A DNA stretch of 9,161 bases from CADCTM01 sp049671305 (GCA_049671305.1 JBATUR010000074.1:1-9161); one strand, 5' to 3'; counted from the stretch's first letter, positions 1 to 6,501 are shown. Made by a program: numbers and translations. Notes: generated from the sequence alone by a model not told the origin.

Positions 1-2
1 GC

Positions 3-350
3 CCCAGTTTGGTTGCTCCCTCTCAAAACCTCGTAGAAGGCATTACCACTGAAGATGTGTTTGGAAGAGATAAAGAAACAGGAGTCTATGAAGCCAAAAA
101 AGCTTTAGTTAATATAAGCGGACTAAAAAGTAGTCCAGCAAAAGCGCAAAGAAAGCTATACAAAAACTTTATCAGCAGAAGAGAACAATTGGAATGTTCT
201 CTACAATTAGTGCTGCGATTTTCCGAATTGCGCGTGGGATTAAGCCCTGGTAAAAATGTTCCTCCCATGTCCATTATTACTTGTCCTTTTATAATTAGAA
301 AACTTCCTTGGACTTATGCCTTACCTTGGAATCAAAAAAGAAAAAAATAA
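3..350 (+). CDS. C-terminal part of an unrecognised protein, open at the left edge
   Basis: This frame is open from the first bases of the window to a TAA at 348-350, so the gene probably begins outside. A TTG at 9 is the first possible in-window start but has no visible ribosome binding site. About 115 residues are visible. The first half (ITTEDVFGRDKETGVYEAKK) is acidic and basic and looks like ordinary soluble protein. The second half has a basic stretch (RRE), a region rich in Leu, Ser and Ile, and a Lys/Arg-rich tail (NQKRKK). I see no catalytic motif, membrane segment or known domain. The stop lies 42 bases before rnpB, so transcription could read towards it. The ORF could be real or a decayed remnant. 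I do not recognise it, and I cannot exclude that the final part is read in the wrong frame. Confidence 0.4.
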   Translation, partial: PSLVAPSQNLVEGITTEDVFGRDKETGVYEAKKALVNISGLKSSPAKAQRKLYKNFISRREQLECSLQLVLRFSELRVGLSPGKNVPPMSIITCPFIIRKLPWTYALPWNQKRKK

Positions 351-381
351 TAATAAGTCAAAGCTTATATCAAAGCTAAAC

Positions 382-387
382 TAGAAT
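382..387 (+). promoter_or_regulatory. Probable -10 element (TAGAAT) of the rnpB promoter
   Basis: TAGAAT matches the sigma-70 type -10 consensus in five of six positions. It ends five bases before the inferred 5' end of RNase P RNA at about 393, which is the right distance. No good -35 box sits 17 bases upstream. Instead AAAGCT occurs twice, 12 bases apart (360-365 and 372-377). The assignment rests mainly on position. Confidence 0.5.
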
Positions 388-392
388 GTTAT

Positions 393-845
393 GGGAGAGT
401 TGGCGAGGCGGTTGCAGATTAGTTTGAAAAAAAACTAATTTGAGGAAAGTCCGGGCTTCCCAAAGACCAAACTTGCTGGGTAACGCCCAGTGCGTGCGAA
501 CGTGAGGATAGTGCCACAGAAAAATACCGCCTTTAATCAGTTATCAGTGAACAGTGAACAGTGAACAGGTAATACTTGATAACTGATAATTGTTAACTGT
601 TAACTGACAAAGGTAAGGGTGCAAAGGTGAGGTAAGAGCTCACCAGCAGCATCGAGAGGTGCTGGCTCGGTAAACCCCGGTTGGGAGCAAGGTAGGAAGG
701 GAACTAAGGTTGGTCTTTTACCCGTTCCCGGCGTGTGAAACCGCTTGAGGCGTCTGGTAACAGGCGTCCCAGATAGATAACCACCCTCAAGAGTGGCATT
801 GCTACTGTCGAGAACAGAACCCGGCTTATGTCCGACTCTTTCCTT
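393..845 (+). ncRNA. rnpB: RNase P RNA (catalytic RNA of ribonuclease P)
   Basis: This is the RNA subunit that cuts the 5' leader from precursor tRNAs, working with the protein RnpA. It is recognised by conserved core blocks: GAGGAAAGTCCGGG at 442-455 (CR-I, 5' strand of P4), GTGCCACAGAAA near 511-522, GGTAAACCCC at 669-678, and AGAACAGAACCCGGCTTA at 811-828 (CR-V, 3' strand of P4). The ends were set by helix P1: 393-403 pairs with 832-842 over 11 base pairs, including G-U pairs. The length of about 450 nt fits cyanobacterial type A RNAs. Between the CACAGAAA block and the next conserved part lies a variable hairpin region (about 538-607) filled with heptamer repeats, listed separately. The exact 3' end is uncertain by a few bases. 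Confidence 0.97.
538..607 (+). repeat. Tandem heptamer (STRR-type) repeats inside rnpB, forming an imperfect hairpin
   Basis: CAGTGAA is repeated three times head to tail (545-551, 552-558, 559-565) and followed by CAG. GTTAACT occurs twice at 592-605. The two blocks are nearly complementary to each other. In addition TTATCAGT (541-548) is the exact reverse complement of ACTGATAA (582-589), so more than one fold is possible. STRR repeats between the conserved parts of rnpB have been described in heterocyst-forming cyanobacteria and are held not to be needed for catalysis. Their presence here supports placement in Nostocales. Confidence 0.85.
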
Positions 846-855
846 ACTCAATAAA

Positions 856-887
856 CAAAACTTTCAATTATTTGATTGAAGTTTTTG
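856..887 (+). terminator. Candidate terminator hairpin after rnpB
   Basis: AAAACTTTCAAT (857-868) pairs with ATTGAAGTTTT (875-885), giving an 11-base-pair stem with one bulged T and a six-base loop. The 3' arm ends in a run of five T. It lies about ten bases after the mature 3' end of RNase P RNA. The stem is AT-rich, so as an intrinsic terminator it would be weak. It could also mark a processing site. Confidence 0.4.
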
Positions 888-1000
888 TGATCGACATAGC
901 TTGATCCTAAGCTAAAGCGGCATAGTTCTTTTGAACTTATAAAAAAATTTAGGATGAATTTATCAGTTAGTTTCCTCTTTGGTGAACGAGTTATTCTGCA

Positions 1001-1459
1001 ATGAACACGTTTTTTACCGTTCGGGACAAGTTTTTCATGGAAAAAACTATGCTTTTTCTTAAGTGTTTTGAAAGCATTAATGAAGATTTTAGGAGCAAAC
1101 TTGACAAAACAATTTGTGACCAAAGATATAAAGATGAAATAGAAGAACGGTTAATTATTGCCTTGGATCGCTTTGACGAACCCGCAAAAGCTGAAGCTTT
1201 ATTTAAGTTTTTTGTGGCTCGAATTAATAATGAAATAGACCAAGAGACTTTTATGCATTATCTTTATGTTTTAGATAAAATTGATTTTAATAGAATGGAA
1301 ATTTTTAAGAAGTTTTATGCTTCTGATCAAGAAGTCACTAACAATAGTAGTTTAAATAGCTTCGCTTTTGTGGGATTATTACAATTAGTCAGTCGATTAG
1401 ATATTATGGTATTTGGAAAAAATGATTTAGGCAGTAAATTTTTGAAAATATTAGATTAA
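1001..1459 (+). CDS. Hypothetical protein, resembling the C-terminal part of a larger family
   Basis: The gene encodes 152 residues, mostly helical and charged, with no membrane segment. The central stretch (about residues 45-95: EERLIIALDRFDEPAKAEAL, then LFKFFVARINNEID and a LDKID motif) resembles a widespread family of bacterial hypothetical proteins. In that family, as I recall it, this pattern follows an N-terminal hydrophobic region of some 50 residues or more, which is missing here. An in-frame TGA at 983 prevents extension, so the protein is either a short version or an N-terminally truncated copy. ATG 1001 was chosen as the first start; ATG 1049 is a possible second. A 16-codon frame starting at ATG 954 ends in TGA overlapping ATG 1001 (ATGA), which would allow translational coupling. 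A hand count of 1261-1320 gives 18 percent GC, far below the neighbours. Function is unknown. rnc follows 35 bases later and may be co-transcribed. Confidence 0.75.
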   Translation: MNTFFTVRDKFFMEKTMLFLKCFESINEDFRSKLDKTICDQRYKDEIEERLIIALDRFDEPAKAEALFKFFVARINNEIDQETFMHYLYVLDKIDFNRMEIFKKFYASDQEVTNNSSLNSFAFVGLLQLVSRLDIMVFGKNDLGSKFLKILD

Positions 1460-1494
1460 CTTGCCAAAACACACTCTTAATCGTTGCCTGTTTT

Positions 1495-2208
1495 ATGACC
1501 TTGAAAGACCCGCGTCGTCAGAAGCAACTCTCTTCATTTCTACAAAAACTCGGCTTGCCTAAGCAAGTAACAGTAGAATGGACATTGCTTGATTTGGCAC
1601 TAACTCATCCGAGTGTATCAGCCGAAGCAAACTATGAACAATTGGAATTTGTGGGTGATGCTGTAGTGCGCTTGGCATCTTCAGAATTTTTATTTGAAAT
1701 GTATCCCAATGCCTTAGTTGGGGAATTTGCTGCCATTCGTTCTGTATTGGTAAGCGATCGCACTCTTGCCCAGCTAGCAGAAAGTTATGGCATAGAGCGC
1801 TACCTACTTGTTTCTAGCAGCGCCGCTCATGACAAAGCCGGCGAAACCTCACGCTTTGCAGATGCTTTTGAAGCTGTATTAGGTGCTCTCTACCTCAGTA
1901 CCCATACCCTAGAACTCGTGCGCCCCTGGCTAGATCCTCAATTGCAGCTATTAGTAACAGAAATTCGCAACGATCCAGCCCTGCAAAACTATAAAGATGC
2001 TTTGCAAGAATGGACTCAAGCTCACTACAAAATTCTCCCAAAGTATCGCATCAAAGAAACTAATTCTATCCACGGAGATGCCCAGCGCTTTGCTGCCGAA
2101 GTTTGGCTACAAAATCGTTGTTTAGGTGAAGGAAACGGACGTTCTAAAAAGGCAGCCGAACAAGCCGCTGCCAAACAAGCTTTTTTAGCTTTAATTGCTC
2201 AAGAATAA
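1495..2208 (+). CDS. rnc: Ribonuclease III
   Basis: This 237-residue enzyme cleaves double-stranded RNA in rRNA precursors, mRNAs and antisense duplexes, acting as a cytoplasmic homodimer. The nuclease domain spans about residues 10-155. The signature NYEQLEFVGDAV (46-57) supplies E48, E51 and D55. The second metal-binding pair is D123 and E126 in FADAFEAVLGAL. These match E38, E41, D45, D114 and E117 of the E. coli enzyme, so the active site looks intact. A double-stranded RNA-binding domain follows (about 165-234), starting with NYKDALQEW and ending with the typical GRSKKAAEQAAAKQAF (215-230). The start at ATG 1495 gives the normal family N terminus, although no clear Shine-Dalgarno sequence precedes it. 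A HIP1 site lies at 1754. Cyanobacteria often have several RNase III-type proteins; this is a full-length one. Confidence 0.96.
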   Translation: MTLKDPRRQKQLSSFLQKLGLPKQVTVEWTLLDLALTHPSVSAEANYEQLEFVGDAVVRLASSEFLFEMYPNALVGEFAAIRSVLVSDRTLAQLAESYGIERYLLVSSSAAHDKAGETSRFADAFEAVLGALYLSTHTLELVRPWLDPQLQLLVTEIRNDPALQNYKDALQEWTQAHYKILPKYRIKETNSIHGDAQRFAAEVWLQNRCLGEGNGRSKKAAEQAAAKQAFLALIAQE

Positions 2209-2340
2209 TTAACTATATTTTTTATTATTTAATATCTTGTGACTAAATTAGTTGATAAATTTATTCCCATACCCTAGACAGAGGCGTTTTTCTAAGATCT
2301 ATTGATAGAACTGGGACTGTCATCACTAAAACTACTCAAA

Positions 2341-3261
2341 ATGAAGCTAGCTTATATAATTTTAGCACATAAAAATCCGGAACAATTAACACGTTTGATT
2401 GATCGGCTTAATACAGAAACAGCATCATTTTTTGTGCATATTGATCAAGCTACCAATGAAGATACTTATGCTCAAATGGTTAAACAATTGAGTTCTTTAC
2501 CCAACGTTTATTTTTTAAAAAGATATCATACTTATTGGGGTTCCTTCAATTTAGTCAAAGCCACTTTTGAGGGAATCAAAGAAATATTTAAAATTCCCGT
2601 TGATTTTGATTACGTTATGTTTTTATCGGGTCAAGATTACCCAATCAAATCAAACGCTCAAATTGAACAATTTTTATCAAAAAATTTAGGTAAAGAATTT
2701 ATAGAATACAATCCTCTACCTTACGAAAATTGGACAGATCCAAATTTTACAATCAACGTAGATAGGATAGAAAATTGGTTTATTAACGGAAAATTAGTCA
2801 AACATGATTCTATCGCCTTACCAAAAAACGCCAGCTTAAAACTACGTGTCTTTTTGACTTTCTGTTCATGGCTAATGCGCCTAAACATATTACCGAGAAA
2901 GCGTAAATTTCCAGAAGGATTTCAACCTTTTTGCGGTTCGGCATTTTGGTGTTTGTCCAGAAACTGTGCCGAGTATATCAACAACTTTATCCAGCAAAAT
3001 CCTGCTTTTATCAACTTCTTTAAGTTTGCCGGAATTACCGATGAAGTATTTTTTCAAACAATTATCTTAAACTCACCTTTTAAAGAGCAAGTCATCAACA
3101 ATGATCTAAAATATGTAGTCTGGCCAGGTCCGGCTATCTTAGGGAAAAACGACCTAGAAAACCTCAAAAACTCCTCAGATCTTTTCGCCAGAAAATTTGA
3201 TCCCACCACCGACCCAGAAGTACTAGACATCATCGATCAAAAAATATTAGAAATCAAATAA
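2341..3261 (+). CDS. GT14-type glycosyltransferase (core-2/I-branching N-acetylglucosaminyltransferase family)
   Basis: The 306-residue protein belongs to the Branch family (PF02485-like), whose members transfer GlcNAc or xylose from nucleotide sugars. Bacterial members probably act on surface polysaccharides or glycans. Visible hallmarks, in order, are the N-terminal strand YIILAHKNPEQL (5-16), FVHID (31-35), YWGSFNLV (65-72), YVMFLSGQDYPI (91-102), GSAFWCLSR (199-207), TDEVFFQT (233-240) and the C-terminal LFARKFD near 280-287. ATG 2341 is preferred over the in-frame TTG at 2302 because MKLAYIILAHK is the usual family start. A hydrophobic stretch (about 168-181) is probably part of the fold and not a true membrane anchor. 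GC is low (27 percent over 2461-2520 by hand count) and there is no HIP1 site, so recent transfer is possible. The stop is four bases from the end of the opposing kinase gene. The acceptor cannot be told from sequence. Confidence 0.9.
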   Translation: MKLAYIILAHKNPEQLTRLIDRLNTETASFFVHIDQATNEDTYAQMVKQLSSLPNVYFLKRYHTYWGSFNLVKATFEGIKEIFKIPVDFDYVMFLSGQDYPIKSNAQIEQFLSKNLGKEFIEYNPLPYENWTDPNFTINVDRIENWFINGKLVKHDSIALPKNASLKLRVFLTFCSWLMRLNILPRKRKFPEGFQPFCGSAFWCLSRNCAEYINNFIQQNPAFINFFKFAGITDEVFFQTIILNSPFKEQVINNDLKYVVWPGPAILGKNDLENLKNSSDLFARKFDPTTDPEVLDIIDQKILEIK

Positions 3262-3265
3262 ATTC

Positions 3266-5419
3266 TCAATTTTCCACCGAGGTACGGGGTGCAGCTTCCT
3301 CTTGTTCAGCCGTATTTGTTGCCTCTACACAACCTGACTTACTCGTTTCTCCTGCCACTAACAATGATGTCTCAATTGTTGGCAAAATAATTTCAACCGT
3401 TGTACCCTGACCTTCTCCATGACTTGATAAAGTAATCGTACCTCCCATCAGTTCAATTAAATTCCGCGAAATTGCCAGCCCCAAACCCGTACCACCCACC
3501 TTACGAGTTGTCGAACCATCAACCATTACAAAAGGACGAAATAGTTTATGCTGTTGAGTTGGATCAATGCCAATACCCGTATCCTTAACACTGATAACAA
3601 CCTGTGTAAAGGCAACAACCAGGTTAGAATTACTAGAAGCAGCATCCATTTTTGAGCTGGCGGCTTGGGTATTCAATTCTATATGAGATCTATCTTTGGC
3701 AGTTTGGGGTAAGTCTTGTTGCTCAAGACTAGCTAGCCCAGGATATGATGGCTGTGTGGCAGTCGTAGAAGCAAGAGGTTCTAGGCGTGTATGAATCGTG
3801 ATACTGCCAACATCAGTAAATTTAACCGCATTCCCCACCACATTTAGTAGCACCTGCTTGAGTTTAGCCGGATCAGCACGGACAGCAACCACCTCATGCA
3901 AATCGCTGGTATTAAACTCTAAACCTTTTTGCCCAATCGGCACAGCTTGTAAATTAATTACTTCACAGAGCAACTTCCGCAGATTAACCGGCTCAACTTC
4001 TACCGTTAGTTTACCTGCTTCAATTTTGGCAATATCCAAAACATCATTAATAATACCCAAAAGATGAATTGCCGCATCATCAGCCCGTTGTAGAAAATCT
4101 AATTCTTCTTCTCGATCATCGCAAAAGCCATCTCGTACCAATCTCAAGCAGCCAATAATGCCATTGAGAGGCGTCCTCAATTCATGAGAAGTATTAGCCA
4201 GAAACTCATTTTTGAGCTGGTTTGCCGTTTGCGCTTCTTTCCAAGCCCCTTCAAGTTCCTCTGCCCAATCTCGCAGGCGTAAAATCATACCATTGAGTGC
4301 TTCAGAAAGTTGGTCAAATTCCCGAATCTCAAAATTTTGAGGAATGCGATCGCCTTTATGCAATTTTGATTCATCCAAGGCATAGTCTCGCAGCTTTTCC
4401 AAAGGACGCGCCAAGTCACGTGCCACATATACCGTAGCCAAAAAGCTAGCCAAAATTAGCGCACAAGTTAACAGAAACAGCGCCTGCTGAATTTCTTTAA
4501 GTCCAGACAAGGCACTAGTGATGGGAGTTACCGCCAAAATTGCCCACTTTTGACTCGCTTCGGCTGTAATGGGACTATTGATGGCTGTGTAGCCAGCTAC
4601 TAACTCTACGCCCTTTTTTTCAAAATGAAATAAATGCTCATAACTCTGCCGTCCTGCGATCGCACGAGCCAAAATTTGCTGTAATGAAGGGGCTTGCAAC
4701 TCTTCGTCAATATTACGTCCCACCCGCTCCGGTTGGGGGTGCATTAAAATAGTTCCTTGCTGATTAATCACCACACCATAGCCAGACAACGAACCCAAAT
4801 CAACTGGCTTTTGCTTAAGCAAAGATGACTGAATACTTAACACATATTGCAGTTGACCAGTCTGATTATAAACTGGACTACTTAGTACAACTTCTAATTG
4901 ATTGTGTAAATCCAAAGGATTAGGTTTTAAGGAATTAGTTGTTGCACCTGATGAGGCTCCTTTAGGCAGTAGCGTCCTAACCTGAACTGAGGATGTAGCT
5001 TGAGGTAAAGACGCCAACGACTGCGCCCAGCTTGTGGCAGGAAGGATAGACAAAGCATTTTTACAAGTACTCGCCGCTACGGCATTTTTGAGATTGCTCA
5101 ACTGCACACACTCAATCTGATCAGGTAATTGTTGAGTCAGTTGAGTTACAAATCGTTGATAATCTTTGGACGACCCAGACTTGAGCACAACGCTATCACT
5201 TGCCAACGCCAAAGTTGCTTTTAGGGCAGAAATTTTTTCTTGAATTCTCTCACCTTTTCTGATCGAACTTTCTTTGAGATTTTGCCGAGCAGTTCCCAAT
5301 AGCGTCGAGCGTGCTTTTCTATAGGTCACATACACCCCCGCTAATAACACTGGCACGCTGAGGAGCAAAAGACGCGACAGCAGGATGCGACGAAAGGAGG
5401 ATTGACCTGGTTTAGCCAT
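3266..5419 (-). CDS. Membrane sensor histidine kinase with periplasmic Cache-like domain and HAMP
   Basis: This 717-residue kinase probably senses an outside signal and passes phosphate to a separate response regulator, since it has no receiver domain of its own. Order of parts: transmembrane helix 1 (about 12-31), a large periplasmic sensor of the double-Cache type (32-310, with GYGVVINQQGTILMHP at 213-228), transmembrane helix 2 (312-332), HAMP (333-385), and a coiled linker leading to the dimerisation domain with phospho-accepting H412 in SHELRTPLNG. The ATP-binding domain shows the N box (N526, N530 in LLNVVGNAVKFT), G1 DTGIGID (613-619), F box FRPF (627-630) and G2 GGTGLGLAIS (642-651), so it looks active. 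About 55 residues rich in Ser, Ala, Gln and Thr are inserted between the N box and G1. The C-terminal 35 residues are an acidic, unstructured tail. No regulator gene is adjacent. The minus-strand start lacks a clear ribosome binding site. Confidence 0.95.
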   Translation of the reverse strand: MAKPGQSSFRRILLSRLLLLSVPVLLAGVYVTYRKARSTLLGTARQNLKESSIRKGERIQEKISALKATLALASDSVVLKSGSSKDYQRFVTQLTQQLPDQIECVQLSNLKNAVAASTCKNALSILPATSWAQSLASLPQATSSVQVRTLLPKGASSGATTNSLKPNPLDLHNQLEVVLSSPVYNQTGQLQYVLSIQSSLLKQKPVDLGSLSGYGVVINQQGTILMHPQPERVGRNIDEELQAPSLQQILARAIAGRQSYEHLFHFEKKGVELVAGYTAINSPITAEASQKWAILAVTPITSALSGLKEIQQALFLLTCALILASFLATVYVARDLARPLEKLRDYALDESKLHKGDRIPQNFEIREFDQLSEALNGMILRLRDWAEELEGAWKEAQTANQLKNEFLANTSHELRTPLNGIIGCLRLVRDGFCDDREEELDFLQRADDAAIHLLGIINDVLDIAKIEAGKLTVEVEPVNLRKLLCEVINLQAVPIGQKGLEFNTSDLHEVVAVRADPAKLKQVLLNVVGNAVKFTDVGSITIHTRLEPLASTTATQPSYPGLASLEQQDLPQTAKDRSHIELNTQAASSKMDAASSNSNLVVAFTQVVISVKDTGIGIDPTQQHKLFRPFVMVDGSTTRKVGGTGLGLAISRNLIELMGGTITLSSHGEGQGTTVEIILPTIETSLLVAGETSKSGCVEATNTAEQEEAAPRTSVEN

Positions 5420-5442
5420 AAGACAAAGGAGTTGTGATTAAT

Positions 5443-5577
5443 GTGGAAAACCTAACAGCAATCATTAAGACAGTAGATGAAATACCCTCCCAAAGTAGGA
5501 TGTACATACGGCTTTCTAATGAAACATTGACTGGCTTTCAAGCGATGTTTAGTATACAGTCGCAGGTTGTTTGCTAA
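5443..5577 (+). CDS. Small ORF of 44 codons with Shine-Dalgarno, possibly the head of a decayed gene
   Basis: A GTG at 5443 opens a 44-codon frame ending at TAA 5575-5577. AAGGAG at 5426-5431 lies 11 bases upstream, one of the best ribosome binding sites in the window. The peptide begins with ENLTAIIKTVDEIP and continues SRMYIRLSNETLTGF, which reads like a normal folded protein: an amphipathic helix, then a strand with alternating polar and hydrophobic residues. It resembles the N terminus of small cyanobacterial hypothetical proteins, but I cannot name a family. Beyond the stop the same frame stays open for another 49 codons to TAA 5725-5727, though that part looks less protein-like. The gene may therefore be a short protein or a pseudogene cut by a stop codon or frameshift. 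It starts head to head with the kinase gene, 23 bases apart, leaving no room for separate promoters between them. Confidence 0.4.
   Translation: MENLTAIIKTVDEIPSQSRMYIRLSNETLTGFQAMFSIQSQVVC
5513..5541 (-). promoter_or_regulatory. Possible promoter of the histidine kinase gene
   Basis: Reading the minus strand, TTGAAA (complement of 5536-5541) is followed 17 bases later by TAGAAA (complement of 5513-5518), a fair sigma-70 pair about 95 bases upstream of the kinase start. It overlaps a plus-strand candidate promoter. It is supported by spacing and consensus only. Confidence 0.25.
5527..5555 (+). promoter_or_regulatory. Candidate sigma-70 promoter upstream of the RibD-C gene
   Basis: TTGACT (5527-5532) and TAGTAT (5550-5555) are separated by the ideal 17 bases. 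Transcription would begin near 5562 and give a leader of about 230 bases before the RibD-C start. A second TTGACT at 5702-5707 is nearer the gene but has only a poor -10 (TTTAAA at 5723-5728). If the small ORF at 5443 is real, the first promoter lies inside it. Confidence 0.35.
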
Positions 5578-5789
5578 AAAAGCAACAAACAGCAAGTAAC
5601 GATCGGTTGTATCCATCATCACTCATCAAGTTTTGACGCTTGTGTATCGAAGAATGAGCCTCGTTTCCATCCTAAACCGTTGCAAATCCCTGGGGAAATA
5701 GTTGACTTATTCTTCAGCGAAATTTAAACAATCATCAGCCAAAACCAGAGAAATCTTTAAAATTGCTGCCAAGAGAAAACGCTATCGCT
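5578..5789 (+). other. Intergenic stretch before the RibD-C gene
   Basis: No confident gene is seen here. A small hairpin is possible at 5571-5585 (TTGCT, five A, AGCAA), with an alternative extended pairing of 5569-5575 with 5581-5590. GAAGAAT (5649-5655) is the exact reverse complement of ATTCTTC (5709-5715), 53 bases apart. I looked for an FMN riboswitch because of the riboflavin-type gene downstream and found none of its conserved blocks. The frame continuing from the small ORF at 5443 remains open to 5727. Confidence 0.5.
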
Positions 5790-6485
5790 ATGTCTGACAC
5801 ATCCCTGATGGTTCTACCATACACAACAGTTGTGCTTGCCATGAGTGCCGATGGTAAGATTGCTGATCAAACGCGATCGCCTGCCCGTTTTGCTTCCCCC
5901 ACCGATAAAGCCCATCTCGAACAACAAATCGCTCTTTGTGACGCCACCTTATTTGGTGCAAATACCCTTCGTGCCTACGGTACTACCCTTAGCGTTACCA
6001 ATCCACAACTACTACAAAACCGCAAACAGCAGCAACTTCCACCCCAACCTGTGCAAATTGTTTGCTCGCCTTCGGGTAATCTTAATCCGCAGCTACGCTT
6101 CTTTCGTCAACCACTACCCCGTTGGTTACTAACCACAGAAATTGGTGCTAAACCCTGGACAAATAGTCAATTTGAGCAAATTGTTCTCGTTAATACTACA
6201 ACGGGCACAATCGATTGGCAGGACACTTTCTCCAAATTAAGCCAGCTAGGAATCAAGCGTTTAAGTCTCCTCGGCGGTGGACAATTAGTCGCCTCCCTGC
6301 TTGCTGCCGATTTAATTGATGAATTTTGGCTGACAATTTGCCCGCTCATTCTCGGCGGAACCGCAGCGCCTACACCTGTTGCCGGAGAAGGCTTTTTAGC
6401 CAACATCGCGCCCCGTCTAGAATTATTGAGTGTGGAAAAAATCGCGCAAGAAGTCTTTCTACATTATCGGCGTCTCAAAAATTGA
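5790..6485 (+). CDS. Stand-alone RibD C-terminal (pyrimidine reductase/DHFR-like) domain protein
   Basis: The 231-residue protein matches the reductase half of RibD (RibD_C, dihydrofolate-reductase-like fold). In riboflavin synthesis that half reduces the ribosyl side chain of a pyrimidine intermediate with NADPH. Seen here: TTVVLAMSADGKIAD near residues 12-26, typical of the family, then GANTLRAYGTTLSV (56-69), the nucleotide-binding LLGGGQLVASLL (160-171) and LIDEFWLTICPLILGG (175-190). The zinc deaminase half of bifunctional RibD (HAE and PCxxC motifs) is absent. ATG 5790 was chosen over TTG 5763 because it gives a compact start; ATG 5808 is another possibility. No strong ribosome binding site is visible. 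A HIP1 site lies at 5873. It may be a true riboflavin enzyme paired with a deaminase elsewhere, or a related reductase with another substrate. The FemAB-like gene follows after 112 bases. Confidence 0.87.
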   Translation: MSDTSLMVLPYTTVVLAMSADGKIADQTRSPARFASPTDKAHLEQQIALCDATLFGANTLRAYGTTLSVTNPQLLQNRKQQQLPPQPVQIVCSPSGNLNPQLRFFRQPLPRWLLTTEIGAKPWTNSQFEQIVLVNTTTGTIDWQDTFSKLSQLGIKRLSLLGGGQLVASLLAADLIDEFWLTICPLILGGTAAPTPVAGEGFLANIAPRLELLSVEKIAQEVFLHYRRLKN

Positions 6486-6501
6486 TGCCCATGCGCCAGA
6501 T

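Noticed and set aside
545..606. CRISPR-like array
   Set aside because: Repeat units are only seven bases with no spacers, and they sit inside rnpB; they are STRR-type repeats.
600..851. 83-codon minus-strand ORF over rnpB
   Set aside because: It lies antisense to the conserved RNase P RNA core and its openness follows from that structured RNA; no protein-like features.
848..1123. 91-codon minus-strand ORF
   Set aside because: It overlaps the terminator region and the gene at 1001 in antisense; composition reflects the AT-rich opposite strand.
3798..4067. 89-codon plus-strand ORF inside the kinase gene
   Set aside because: It is a shadow of the well-supported histidine kinase coding strand.
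5562..5789. FMN riboswitch before the RibD-C gene
   Set aside because: None of the conserved RFN element blocks (such as the GGGGC.AGGGTGAAA and CCGACCGGCGGT-like parts) is present.
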